A DNA stretch of 42,570 nt from Candidatus Bathyarchaeota archaeon BA2 (GCA_001399795.1 LIHK01000055.1:22684-65253); one strand, 5' to 3'; counted from the stretch's first letter, positions 26,342 through 34,382 are shown. Notes: generated from the sequence alone by a model not told the origin. Numbers and translations: made by a program.

Positions 26342-26842
26342 ATGAACAAACTTGCAGTTATATCCGCCAAGATACCCGACGAAGTGTACAAGGAGCTTGC
26401 CCTCCGCATTCCCGAAGGAGAAAGAAGCAACTTCATTCGCGAAGCCATAATCGAGAAACTAGAGAAAACTCCCCGCCCAGACAAAATTCTTGAACTGGAA
26501 CAGAAAATAAGCAAGCTAGAAGCCGACCTTTCCGAGATAAAGAAGTACCTAGCAGAGCTAGAGGTCCTCACCTATGAGAAGGGCAAAGTAAACCCCCACG
26601 CCTTTTGCATCGACGAAATCGACCACAAAATCGTGGACTACCTCCTCAATTACAGAGGAGCCACAACCACCGAGCTTGCAGAATTTATAAAAACAAACCG
26701 ATGGTTTGTTCTCAACCGCCTTAGAAAGATTCAAAGGTTGTCTAAGAAGCAGCTTGGAAAATCCATCGTTGAGTATTACGCGGGAGAAAAGTCGGGTAAA
26801 AAAAAGGCTTGGTGGATAAGGGAAGAATTTGTTGAAGTTTAG
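26342..26842 (+). CDS. Ribbon-helix-helix / coiled-coil / winged-helix regulator
   Basis: 166 residues in three parts. Residues 1-42 are a CopG-like ribbon-helix-helix (VISAKIPDEVYKELALRIP then RSNFIREAIIEKL). Residues 48-78 are a heptad coiled coil (ILELEQKISKLEADLSEIKK). Residues 92-160 form a winged helix (EIDHKIVDYLLNYRGATTTELAEF then RWFVLNRLRKIQRL). This looks like a fusion of two DNA-binding types bridged by a coil. No operator is evident. Its target is unknown. Confidence 0.72.
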   Translation: MNKLAVISAKIPDEVYKELALRIPEGERSNFIREAIIEKLEKTPRPDKILELEQKISKLEADLSEIKKYLAELEVLTYEKGKVNPHAFCIDEIDHKIVDYLLNYRGATTTELAEFIKTNRWFVLNRLRKIQRLSKKQLGKSIVEYYAGEKSGKKKAWWIREEFVEV

Positions 26843-27014
26843 GACCGCTGTAGATAGACCCCCTAGTTTTTTCTTTAAATACTATCAACATAGAAACTGG
26901 GTGAAGCGGTGCAGATGCTATTATCTTACTGCAAACGGAAATAGAGCAAAAGAGCACGTGTAATTTAAAATAAGAGAACGTAGAATATTACGTGAATTGT
27001 GGGATGGAGGTAAA

Positions 27015-27251
27015 ATGCCAAAAGGTCTCGTAAAAGCATATTTTGTTGCCACAGTAAAGCGGGGAACCGAACACGAAGTTGCTCAAAGAATTCGAAAGAT
27101 GAAAGAAATTACAGAAGTCTTGGTTACCTACGGACTGTGGGACATCATTGCACGCATTGAAGCAGAAAGCCTAGAGCACCTAGACAAAATCATTACAGAC
27201 ATACGCAAAATTCCAGAAATCAAACAAACCAACACACTAATAGGCGCCTAA
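27015..27251 (+). CDS. Stand-alone Lrp/AsnC effector (RAM) domain protein
   Basis: 78 residues, without a helix-turn-helix. VKAYFVATVKRGTEHEVAQRI and LVTYGLWDIIARIEAESLEHL match the alpha-beta sandwich that binds amino acids in Lrp-family regulators. Stand-alone copies are common in archaea and may pair with full-length Lrp proteins. The ATG follows a clear ggaggt (about 5 bases). Confidence 0.83.
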   Translation: MPKGLVKAYFVATVKRGTEHEVAQRIRKMKEITEVLVTYGLWDIIARIEAESLEHLDKIITDIRKIPEIKQTNTLIGA

Positions 27252-27295
27252 AACCATTGAAACAACGCATTTTCATTAAAGCGCTGCGCAACAAC

Positions 27296-27712
27296 TTAAT
27301 CTACATCAAAGTGATTTTGATGATTGGGGGCCCGTAGCCCAGTCTGGATTAAGGCGTCGAACCGCTTTGAGAAAGCAGTGCGCAAGCCTCCGGAGCCGAA
27401 GATCCGGGGTTCAAATCCCCGCGGGCCCGCCAAAATTGGCTTCTGAGACGTGCTTACGCACGTCGGCATACCTTTTTCGTTGAATGGAGCTTGATTTGGG
27501 CTGTTCTGTTGGTTTAGAGCTTGTGGAATGCTTAGATGTTGCTGGTTTAGCTGGGCGGTATTAATACTGGTATTAATACTGACGTTGAAGTTTATGTTGA
27601 TGAGTTGGGCTATGAGCTGGTTTATGGATAGGTTGTTTTGTTCAGCTAGGCTTTTCAGCTGGTCATGAAGATGTTTTGGAACAATTATATGCGTGTAGCC
27701 TTGTTTGGTCAT
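27296..27712 (-). CDS. Ribbon-helix-helix protein whose reading frame runs antisense into the tRNA-Arg gene
   Basis: The first 45 residues (THIIVPKHLHDQLKSLAEQ then LSINQLIAQL) are a convincing CopG/Arc-type DNA-binding domain, like antitoxins. After that comes a low-complexity Asn/Ser/Gln-rich stretch, partly encoded by a tandem ggtattaatact repeat (27567-27590 region). From about residue 92 on the frame reads the complement of tRNA-Arg(CCG), giving nonsense such as GPRGFEPRIF. The true protein probably ends before the tRNA, or its 3' end was lost when the junction formed. No toxin partner is adjacent. Confidence 0.5.
   Translation of the reverse strand: MTKQGYTHIIVPKHLHDQLKSLAEQNNLSINQLIAQLININFNVSINTSINTAQLNQQHLSIPQALNQQNSPNQAPFNEKGMPTCVSTSQKPILAGPRGFEPRIFGSGGLRTAFSKRFDALIQTGLRAPNHQNHFDVD
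27328..27432 (+). tRNA. tRNA-Arg(CCG) with a 26-base intron in the anticodon stem
   Basis: Acceptor gggcccg (27328-27334) pairs with cgggccc (27422-27428), then G and an encoded CCA. T stem cgggg/ccccg surrounds ttcaaat. The anticodon loop is ctccgga (27388-27394), giving anticodon CCG, with 3' stem gccga (27395-27399). The matching 5' stem tcggc is split: tcg at 27357-27359 and gc at 27386-27387. The intervening 27360-27385 contains a small hairpin gcttt-gag-aaagc and is therefore an intron between positions 29 and 30, not the usual 37/38. The T arm is the archaeal ggttcaaatcc. Confidence 0.88.
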
Positions 27713-27911
27713 TTTCTTTCTCCCATTGTATTTAGAGCTTTGTGGCTATTAAAAGTCAACGTAAATCCATGCGTGATTTTCCATCAAAACCGGCTTTGGA
27801 GTTCAAGGGTTTAATAGAATATGCCCTATATTTTTGGAGAAAAAACCCTTATTATTCTAATTCGGATTCTGACTATTATCTTATGAAAAATATTAATTTG
27901 GCATATATCTA

Positions 27912-27927
27912 AATGATGACTATCATT
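27912..27927 (+). promoter_or_regulatory. Inverted repeat upstream of padR, likely operator
   Basis: aatgat-gact-atcatt is a perfect 6-bp dyad with a 4-base spacer, 24 bases before the PadR start and just after an A/T-rich catatatct (TATA-like). PadR regulators often bind their own promoters at such dyads. The function is inferred. Confidence 0.45.
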
Positions 27928-27950
27928 GCGATAATTAGAGGCTGTTTCGT

Positions 27951-28274
27951 ATGTCTGAGGAATTTTTAAGGGAAATGCGTGAAAGAATCATTGTTGAGTT
28001 GTTGGATGTGCTGATTTTAGGAAGTCTGAATGAATCTGCATCTCCTATGGGTGGCTATGACGTTATCTCGTTGGTTCGTAAGAGGTTTGGTGTTTTGCTT
28101 AGTTCAGGCACGGTTTATGGTCTCATTTATGCTATGGAGAGAGAAGGGTTGATACGGGGTATGTTGGAACGAAGGAAGAGGGTTTACAAATTGACTGAAA
28201 AAGGAAAGGAGATCATTCAAAGCGTTCAGCAGAGAAAAAACGAGATCATAAGGCTGATAAAAATGCTTTTGTAA
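27951..28274 (+). CDS. PadR-family transcriptional regulator
   Basis: 107 residues. RIIVELLDVLILGSL, GGYDVISLVRKRFGVLLSSGTVYGLIYAMEREGLI and KRVYKLTEKGKEII are the three-helix winged-helix core of PadR. It lacks the long C-terminal dimerisation helices and is thus the short archaeal form. No regulated gene is directly downstream: the neighbour on that side is a decayed region. Its effector is unknown. Confidence 0.85.
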   Translation: MSEEFLREMRERIIVELLDVLILGSLNESASPMGGYDVISLVRKRFGVLLSSGTVYGLIYAMEREGLIRGMLERRKRVYKLTEKGKEIIQSVQQRKNEIIRLIKMLL

Positions 28275-28285
28275 AAGAAAGGCGT

Positions 28286-28534
28286 CTAAACTTCCGTTAC
28301 CGTGACTTCTTCAACATTTTTAAGCCAAGGGATTTTTGGTGGATACTCTCTAAGGTATTCAAATATTTGCTTCTCAATCTCTTCATTCGCTTTTTCATCG
28401 GCTTCCTTAACGAGAGAAATCTTTATGGTAGCTCTTTTAGGCACTTGGTCCCACTCTAAAAGTTCTCGTAGCAGCAGATTAAGATAACAATTATGAAAAT
28501 ACCGTATTGAAATCAGATTCAGATTATCTTTCTT
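28286..28534 (-). pseudogene. Remnant reading frame without a start
   Basis: About 83 codons open to a TAG, with protein-like sequence (LLLRELLEWDQVPKRATIKI, then IPWLKNVEEVTVTEV) but no ATG, GTG or TTG at its beginning. It looks like the C-terminal part of a small acidic protein. The family is not recognised. It sits right after padR and starts a stretch of degraded sequence. Confidence 0.4.
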
Positions 28535-28646
28535 TTATTTTATCGATTCATTTGGTTTCGCTCGTGGTTGTTGAGGCTGAATGTTTAAAAAAAATATTTT
28601 TTTCTGAGGAGCTGCGGAGATCTGTCTACTCGACTTCAGCAGGATC

Positions 28647-28933
28647 TCAAGATCTCAGGGTCTCAAGTAACTGCCGTCCTTTATTCGTGAGCCGATAATG
28701 TTTGGCGGGGAGGAATCTGTCTTCATCGACGTGGTCTATTTCGATGAGGTTTATTTTAACGCGGTATCTAAGGTATCGATACACCTTCCTGGTGGGTGTC
28801 GTAGCGTAAGTTACTATGATATTATTTGGTAGACGTTTTTGGGTTTCCTTCGAAATATGTTAAGGAATCTGAGGACTTCTTGGAAATCGCAGTATTTAGA
28901 ACCTTTCGAAGGACCGCGACGCAACCATAGCAC
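28647..28933 (-). pseudogene. Frameshifted winged-helix regulator
   Basis: Two frames join into one family-like protein. From GTG at 28933: LRRGPSKGSKYCDFQEVLRFL then FRRKPKNVYQIIS. Then, in the next frame, TRKVYRYLRYRVKINLIEI and KHYRLTNKGRQLLETLRS to a TGA. The join near 28811-28825 needs an indel. This is a winged-helix protein with the Gly-Pro-Ser-Lys-Gly start seen in uncharacterised archaeal regulators. It is probably inactive. Confidence 0.6.
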
Positions 28934-29011
28934 CTTTATCGAGACTTTAAACACGGTCCAGCGACGTTTCCGCCATCACTCCTCAAAACAGAATCCAGCC
29001 GTGGAATTGAT

Positions 29012-29242
29012 CTAAGCAAAATTCAGGATGGAAAAAGAAAAAGACTCATTCCTTGGGCGCGGTTTGCTATAGTCGAAGCCCTGCTCTTGGCATGTTGCAT
29101 AAAAAACAGACAGCGCCTTTCGACAAGTTTTGTTGGGATATCCTTCAGGTTGTTCGGTTTTGGCTGCATCTTCATCTTCGCCCGTGCAATATTGCTCTGT
29201 CATGGAAGAAAGCATATCATGAAAGTCTAAGTGGATAGGCAA
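29012..29242 (-). CDS. Possible small Cys-containing protein
   Basis: 76 residues from a TTG that has ggag 9 bases upstream. The sequence HLDFHDMLSSMTEQYCTGED and VFYATCQEQGFDYSKPRP looks compositionally like protein, and the frame stays open further upstream without a start. Three cysteines. No family recognised. It could be the surviving end of a longer gene. Confidence 0.3.
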   Translation of the reverse strand: MPIHLDFHDMLSSMTEQYCTGEDEDAAKTEQPEGYPNKTCRKALSVFYATCQEQGFDYSKPRPRNESFSFSILNFA

Positions 29243-29383
29243 GCTGTTAGCTCCGGAGGGGAAATCTGCTTTAGAAATGGCGTTTTTGATAAAAGAAGCT
29301 TATTTTGTTATTTTCTTGATTATGCGCAAAGAGCGCATCACGTCATTTTCGCTTGCTAACGCTCGCTTTTTAAACCGCGCAAT

Positions 29384-29929
29384 TCATTCCCACCATTTCT
29401 TTTTCCTTGGTATCGCCACTATCTCCTTTATTTCTAAGCGCTTGTCGAAGTCTTTACCAAACATTTCTTTTATTGAGGTTGCCCTGCAGATTATTGCTGT
29501 ATCGGCTCCCTCTCCTGTACCGCCAACAGCGATGCATTCCTCTTGTGGCTTAAGCATTCCTTTTTCAGTAGCAATGAGCACACATTCTATTGCAACTTTA
29601 AAGCCTTGACCCAGCGTATAAAAAGCATTTCTAACAGTTTTTGTCTTCGGGGTGGACAGAACGCATTTAGCTTTTTCAATAACTGGTGTACCTAAATCTT
29701 GGAGCTCTTTCCGATTTTTTGGATCAACAGTTTCATATGAAACACAGAAAATCCCAGCTTTTTCTCTTAGCGCCATGGCAAATTTTAAAGCAGTTTTACC
29801 TGAAGTACTGGCTACAACCACGCTTTTAATTCAGTCTCCTTAACCCTTTCGACAACTGCATCAACAACAGAATCCGTGTTCTCAGCGCCCGGCTCTTCAA
29901 AATATATGTCTCTCCTCTCACCCCGATCT
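29384..29929 (-). pseudogene. Pyruvate-kinase-C-terminal-like protein (COG1751), frameshifted
   Basis: The open part (29384-29821) reads VVASTSGKTALKFAMAL, GTPVIEKAKCVLSTPKTK and CIAVGGTGEGADTAIICRA, the alpha/beta fold related to the pyruvate kinase C-terminal domain. The missing start lies just upstream in another frame: YFEEPGAENTDSVVDAVVE then VKETELK. Adding one A to the A run at 29824-29827 (complement strand) joins LK to SVVVAST in one frame. No start codon is visible in the upstream part. Function of the family is unknown. A sequencing error cannot be excluded. Confidence 0.65.
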
Positions 29930-30469
29930 TAAATGCTTACCCTCTTCCTTAAAATCGTTAATAAACTTTCCACTAAAGGGTAGGCTCATGCGCTCAAAAT
30001 CTGAATCACCTTAATCAATAGGGCCGAATTCGTCATCGCCTACCGACTGGATGAGAATACCGAGTTTTAATAAAACTCTTCCTCATTCATTTTCAGCTTT
30101 CAACCTTTTCAGGTTTTTGTGTGTGCGTGTGTGTTTCACAGTCTCTCCATTTCTATAGACCATATTCTCTGTAGCCTTTATTTAATAGCCTCTCCACTAC
30201 TCGTTTCATGAGATCCTCGTCAGTTGTTAGGCAGTGGGATTTAAAGAGGGCCATAGAGGAAGTCTATCTACAGACAGAAAACATCATGAGTCCGCTGTTT
30301 GTTGGTTAACTCCGTGTTTCTCGAGCTGTTGTTGTATGGACTCTGCTCTTTTCAAATTTTCTTGGGCTTGTTTTAGAATTGACCGCCAGATCTCCAACCG
30401 CTGCTCTGTCTTCCAAGTATTTCAGAACAAGCTTTTTCGTACGTCGCAACATTTATCTGCTCTGCGTTC
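29930..30469. other. Gap with no intact gene
   Basis: About 540 bases. It contains a 17-base alternating gt/gc tract (30118-30134) and, on the minus strand at about 30294-30410, a coiled-coil-like fragment (RSILKQAQENLKRAESIQQQ, ending HGVNQQTADS) that lacks a start. Nothing else convincing. Confidence 0.4.
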
Positions 30470-30517
30470 AGTGGGTACCTCGCAGAAGATTTGTGGTTCA
30501 AATCTACGCGAGCCCGC
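30470..30517 (+). pseudogene. tRNA-like 3' half just before argS
   Basis: The end gtggttcaaatctacgcg then agcccgcca matches the 3' end of tRNA-Arg(CCG) at 28 of 34 positions, including the ttcaaat loop and the G-CCA end. tctgc (about 30459) can pair with gcaga (about 30482) as an anticodon stem. I cannot find a convincing D arm or 5' acceptor strand, so this looks like a decayed or split tRNA. Confidence 0.4.
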
Positions 30518-30535
30518 CAAATGGAGAAACGCTGA

Positions 30536-32485
30536 ATGGTTTCCGCTAATCCCTTCGCCGAGTTCCGTTCCGGATGTGAAACTGTCCTAGAAGATGCACT
30601 GAAAGGGCTACACCCCCAAATTTCCATGCTCCCCCTCTTACTTGAAACTCCGCCTAGCCCCGAGTTCGGCGAGTTGTCTTCTTCTGTATGCTTCGAACTG
30701 GCCAAGCAGACCGGAAAGAAGCCGCTGGAAACAGCAGAACAGATTGCAGAGGCAATTAATGTATCAGGTTTTCCGTTAATTCAATCTGTTAAGGCGGCTG
30801 GAGAGGGATATATCAATTTTTACGTAAACTTTGAAGAGTTCTCCCGTTTAACCATCGAATCGGTTAGGGCTATTGACACCGAATACGGCTATGTTAAAAA
30901 CGATGAGCCAAGAAAAATTATTATTGAACACACCAGCGTCAATCCAATTCATCCAATTCACATTGGACAAGCGAGGAACCCCATGCTAGGCGACGCCCTT
31001 GCCCGCATCTTAAAGGCTCACGGTCACACGGTTTTCAGGCACTACTACATTGACGACGTTGGCCGTCAGAGCGCGGTCATAGCATATGGATATGAAAAGC
31101 TCGGCAGGCCCGAGCCCGAGGGAAAGCCTGACAGCTTCATAGGCGCAATTTACGCCATAACAAGCTGCATAATGGAAATTCAACGCCTCAAGAAAGAAGT
31201 TAGAAGAGCCAAGGAACTCGATATAAGCGAAGAATTTTCAAAGTTGCAGCGGGAATTAGACGACTGGACCTCGGTTGCAGCCGACCTTAACACCAGATTT
31301 CCAAAGCTCTTCGCTAGACTCCTTGATGAGATCAGTAAAGACGAAGAACCTGAATCTCAGGTGAACGATTTAATCCGTAGTTACGAAGCTGGTGAGGAAA
31401 AGGTGAAACAGTTGATCAGGGAGGTATGCAATTTATGCCTTCAAGGCTTTAAGGAAACCCTCGGCAGAGCTGGAATAACCCTTGACTCCTGGGATTGGGA
31501 AAGCGACTTCATTTGGAACAGCGATGTTACACGGGTTCTCGACAAATTGAAGAAGACACCCTATGTTTTTTATGTAGGAAACATTTTGGAGTTCGACGCT
31601 GAGAAGACGGCTCAAGATCTTAACCTTAAAGAAACGTTGGACTTAAGGGAGGATTACGAGCTTTCTCCTCTAACTCTAGTGAGGACAGACGGCACAACCC
31701 TGTACACCACGCGGGACATCCCCTATCACTTGTGGAAGTTTCAGAAGGCTGAGAAGGTGATCAATGTCATCGGAATGGAACAGACGTTGGCTCAGTTGCA
31801 GTTGAAGCTAGCCTTGTGCGCTTTAGGGCATGTAGACTACGCAAAAAAGTTGGTGCACTTTGCCTACAACCTTGTCAACCTACCGGGTTATACAATGTCT
31901 AGTAGGAGGGGTCGCTATATTACCCTCGACGAGGTTATTGACGGCGCCATTAAAAGAGCATACGAAGAGGTTTCCAAGCGTTCTCCGCATCTTTCAGACG
32001 AAGAGAAGCATACTATATCAGAATTTGTGGGCATAGGAGCCGTGAAATACGCCCTTGTTGAGGTAGATCCAACGAAGCCCGTTGTCTTCACGTGGGACCG
32101 AGTGCTTGACTTCGAGAAGAACAGCGCGCCCTACATTCAATACTCGCACGCTAGAGCTCGAAGCATCATGAGGAAAGCGTCTAGGGAACCGGAAAATCCC
32201 GACTACTCCCTGCTGACGAACCGCTTAGAACATGACATAATCCTGACGCTGGCGCGTTTTCCCGAAGTTTTTGTGGATGCAGCCGAGAACCTTAGACCCC
32301 ATGCCATCGCGGACTATGCCAACGCTCTAGCCGACAAGTTCAACACGTTTTACACGGCGCTTCCCGTGATAAAGGCTAAGCCACCAGAGTTGAGCGACGC
32401 CAGACTTGCGCTTGTCGACGCCACAAGGATGGTTCTCAGAAACGCCCTTAACCTGCTTGGAATAGAAGCTCCCGAGAGAATGTAG
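30536..32485 (+). CDS. argS: Arginyl-tRNA synthetase
   Basis: 649 residues. An N-terminal tRNA-binding domain precedes HTSVNPIHPIHIGQARNPML (HIGH motif, near 135-150) and MSSRRGRYITLDEV (KMSKS-like, near 455). The C-terminal anticodon-binding DALR domain has QYSHARARSIMRKA and ends RNALNLLGIEAPERM. It charges tRNA-Arg, two of which flank it within 10 kb. The ATG follows ggagaaacg, a few bases after the tRNA-like remnant. An insertion with many charged residues (about 205-290) lies between HIGH and the rest of the catalytic core. Confidence 0.96.
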   Translation: MVSANPFAEFRSGCETVLEDALKGLHPQISMLPLLLETPPSPEFGELSSSVCFELAKQTGKKPLETAEQIAEAINVSGFPLIQSVKAAGEGYINFYVNFEEFSRLTIESVRAIDTEYGYVKNDEPRKIIIEHTSVNPIHPIHIGQARNPMLGDALARILKAHGHTVFRHYYIDDVGRQSAVIAYGYEKLGRPEPEGKPDSFIGAIYAITSCIMEIQRLKKEVRRAKELDISEEFSKLQRELDDWTSVAADLNTRFPKLFARLLDEISKDEEPESQVNDLIRSYEAGEEKVKQLIREVCNLCLQGFKETLGRAGITLDSWDWESDFIWNSDVTRVLDKLKKTPYVFYVGNILEFDAEKTAQDLNLKETLDLREDYELSPLTLVRTDGTTLYTTRDIPYHLWKFQKAEKVINVIGMEQTLAQLQLKLALCALGHVDYAKKLVHFAYNLVNLPGYTMSSRRGRYITLDEVIDGAIKRAYEEVSKRSPHLSDEEKHTISEFVGIGAVKYALVEVDPTKPVVFTWDRVLDFEKNSAPYIQYSHARARSIMRKASREPENPDYSLLTNRLEHDIILTLARFPEVFVDAAENLRPHAIADYANALADKFNTFYTALPVIKAKPPELSDARLALVDATRMVLRNALNLLGIEAPERM

Positions 32486-32523
32486 ATTCCACCAAATGAG
32501 CAAAAGCAAAAATTACGTGTGTA

Positions 32524-32922
32524 TTAACGGGGGATAGCTCTCACGACATACTCAGCCTGTCTAATCCAGCTTAGAGCATGCGTTTTCGTTAGATAGACTG
32601 TCAAATCATAATCTGCTATATTTCGTCCGTATTTTCTCAAGTCATCCAATGCATCCGCAACAGTGTGCCTACTACTATAAGGTAAATTAACCAAAGTCTG
32701 CAGAACTCTCCTTTTACGTAAACCTTGAACTACCCTTTTATGAGCTATCGGTGTATCAGGAATACGCATTCTATGTCGTGTTTCTAGAAAGGTTCTGCAT
32801 ACGAGAAAAGCAGAGTAATAAGCCCTAGATATGCCAGTTCTAAACCCTGATTCATTGCTGTAATTGATATCATTACACAAATTCTTAGCTAATATCAGAA
32901 AGTCCTTAGGGTCAAATGGCAA
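32524..32922 (-). CDS. HEPN-domain protein
   Basis: 132 residues, all-helical. SGFRTGISRAYYSAFLVCRTFLE near residue 25-47 and RKYGRNIADYDLTV near 95-108 match HEPN proteins of the COG1895 type (RxYYSAF and RN-x-ADYD). HEPN domains are RNases or RNA-binding partners in toxin-antitoxin and defence systems. It is the last gene of a tight three-gene operon: the start lies 15 bases after the previous stop. Its usual nucleotidyltransferase partner is not adjacent. Two unrecognised proteins are instead. Confidence 0.78.
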   Translation of the reverse strand: MPFDPKDFLILAKNLCNDINYSNESGFRTGISRAYYSAFLVCRTFLETRHRMRIPDTPIAHKRVVQGLRKRRVLQTLVNLPYSSRHTVADALDDLRKYGRNIADYDLTVYLTKTHALSWIRQAEYVVRAIPR

Positions 32923-32937
32923 TTCAGGAGTCCTCGA

Positions 32938-33633
32938 TTAAGAAATGCTTTCTTTTACTCTTATGGACAGTTTTTCGTTTAACCTACTAATTTTTCTTCT
33001 CTCTTTTTTCGGCATTTGTTTTCGGATGTCTTCAATTTTGGCTCTGACTTTTTCTTCTATTAATTCCCAAAGTCTCATTTTATCGTCAAAACTTCGTTCC
33101 GTAATGTGAACTGAAATCACAACTTCTTTCCATTTCGGGACATCTACATCTCGTTCGTAAAACATGTGAATTGAATATTCCTCTTCTTGTTGGAGTAAGT
33201 AGATTATCTCAGTTACTGATACGTCAAGCATTATTCTTAGGTTTTTATCCCTCTGAATCGTCTCCTCTATTTCTGAGCTCTTAGAAATCCTCTGAAGTGG
33301 AATGATAAACGTTTGCAACAAAGTTTCTATCATGGTACGATGCAAAGATATGTGGAACATTCTAAAAAGAAACGGTTGCCACAGAGATTCCATCATGCCA
33401 CGGTACAAACACGCATTGAATGTTCCAATGAGTTCGTCAACATCTGGAAGCCAGCTTCTATCCAGAGGAACATAGGATAATTTAGAGAGAGACCTATAAG
33501 CTTCTCCAAATTCTTCGGAAACAATAGTTTCACCGCGAGGGAGCAATTCTGGTTTTCCGTCTGTACCCCTTTCCCATGGCGCTATTCCTAGAGATAACTG
33601 AATTTGTCTGGCTTGTGCCATAACTCTATTCAC
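32938..33633 (-). CDS. Unknown protein of the HEPN operon (middle gene)
   Basis: 231 residues, no family recognised. It is predominantly helical with a central aromatic segment (YRGMMESLWQPFLFRMFHIS), a beta-like stretch (MFYERDVDVPKWKEVVISVHI) and a strongly basic, charged C terminus (KVRAKIEDIRKQMPKKERRK) that could bind nucleic acid. Its start overlaps the previous gene's end by 8 bases, showing translational coupling. No membrane helix or signal is seen. Confidence 0.68.
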   Translation of the reverse strand: MNRVMAQARQIQLSLGIAPWERGTDGKPELLPRGETIVSEEFGEAYRSLSKLSYVPLDRSWLPDVDELIGTFNACLYRGMMESLWQPFLFRMFHISLHRTMIETLLQTFIIPLQRISKSSEIEETIQRDKNLRIMLDVSVTEIIYLLQQEEEYSIHMFYERDVDVPKWKEVVISVHITERSFDDKMRLWELIEEKVRAKIEDIRKQMPKKERRKISRLNEKLSIRVKESIS

Positions 33634-34282
33634 CTTCTATGGACTGAACCACACTCAAAATCCTTTTTTCCATTTCGTTTTGAAAAGATTCTATTCCTTC
33701 TGGACTGAAAGAACGAAATTGAATCTTAACTAAGTATCTACTATTTGGGCTTGTGGGGTTTGGTTCAATAGTTAGTCTAATCGAACCCTGTTCCTCGGTA
33801 GGTTCCACATTAACTATTCTTACAGAATCAACTACAATCTCTCCAACTTCACGGAAAGACGCCAAGTCAATCCGCACCGAATTATTAATCATCAGTCGCG
33901 GATGCTTTTCTGTTCTTACAATTATTGTAGCAAGAATTTCATAGAACGCTATTGTTTCTTTTAAAGAGTAATCCAAACCGGATAAGATTTGTACCACTTC
34001 TTTGAAATTTCTAATAACCTTCACCGGTTCTGAGCCTATTGTGTTAAGCGCATTTGCAACTAGATTGAATTCGACTCTAACGCCGTTCTTAAGACCTAAC
34101 ACTTCTTTGGGGGGTAATATCGGAATAGACATCTCTGAAACTGATTTTTCAGCAACTTCATAACCCTTTTCTTTCAGCATTCTCCTTAGTTTGTTTCCTA
34201 ATATTTCAAGGTTCACGTGGGGTTGAAGCTTTATGCCAATGTGATACGGTTCAAACGACTCAATCTCTACCAAAATCCCCAC
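33626..34282 (-). CDS. Unknown protein of the HEPN operon (first gene)
   Basis: 218 residues, no family recognised. The pattern is alternating beta and helix (VEIESFEPYHIGIKLQPHVN; VEFNLVANALNTIG; IRLTIEPNPTSPNSRYLVKI), like proteins that form beta-rich dimers. A GTG start is used. A likely TATA element (ttattaatatta, complement of about 34302-34314) is about 25 bases upstream, consistent with a nearly leaderless transcript. It drives the operon with the 231-residue and HEPN genes. Confidence 0.68.
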   Translation of the reverse strand: MGILVEIESFEPYHIGIKLQPHVNLEILGNKLRRMLKEKGYEVAEKSVSEMSIPILPPKEVLGLKNGVRVEFNLVANALNTIGSEPVKVIRNFKEVVQILSGLDYSLKETIAFYEILATIIVRTEKHPRLMINNSVRIDLASFREVGEIVVDSVRIVNVEPTEEQGSIRLTIEPNPTSPNSRYLVKIQFRSFSPEGIESFQNEMEKRILSVVQSIEGE

Positions 34283-34382
34283 CTACCATGACGATAAATG
34301 CATGTAATATTAATAACAGCTTTGCGTATAAACTCTTTTCTTCTTTATTTAGCCCTCCTGGTATGGTACAGAAGCCAGTCGT

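Noticed and set aside
30373-30705. 110-residue minus-strand frame over the argS start
   Set aside because: It is the complement of argS and of the tRNA-like piece; the sequence RVDLNHKSSA is typical of reading a tRNA end backwards.
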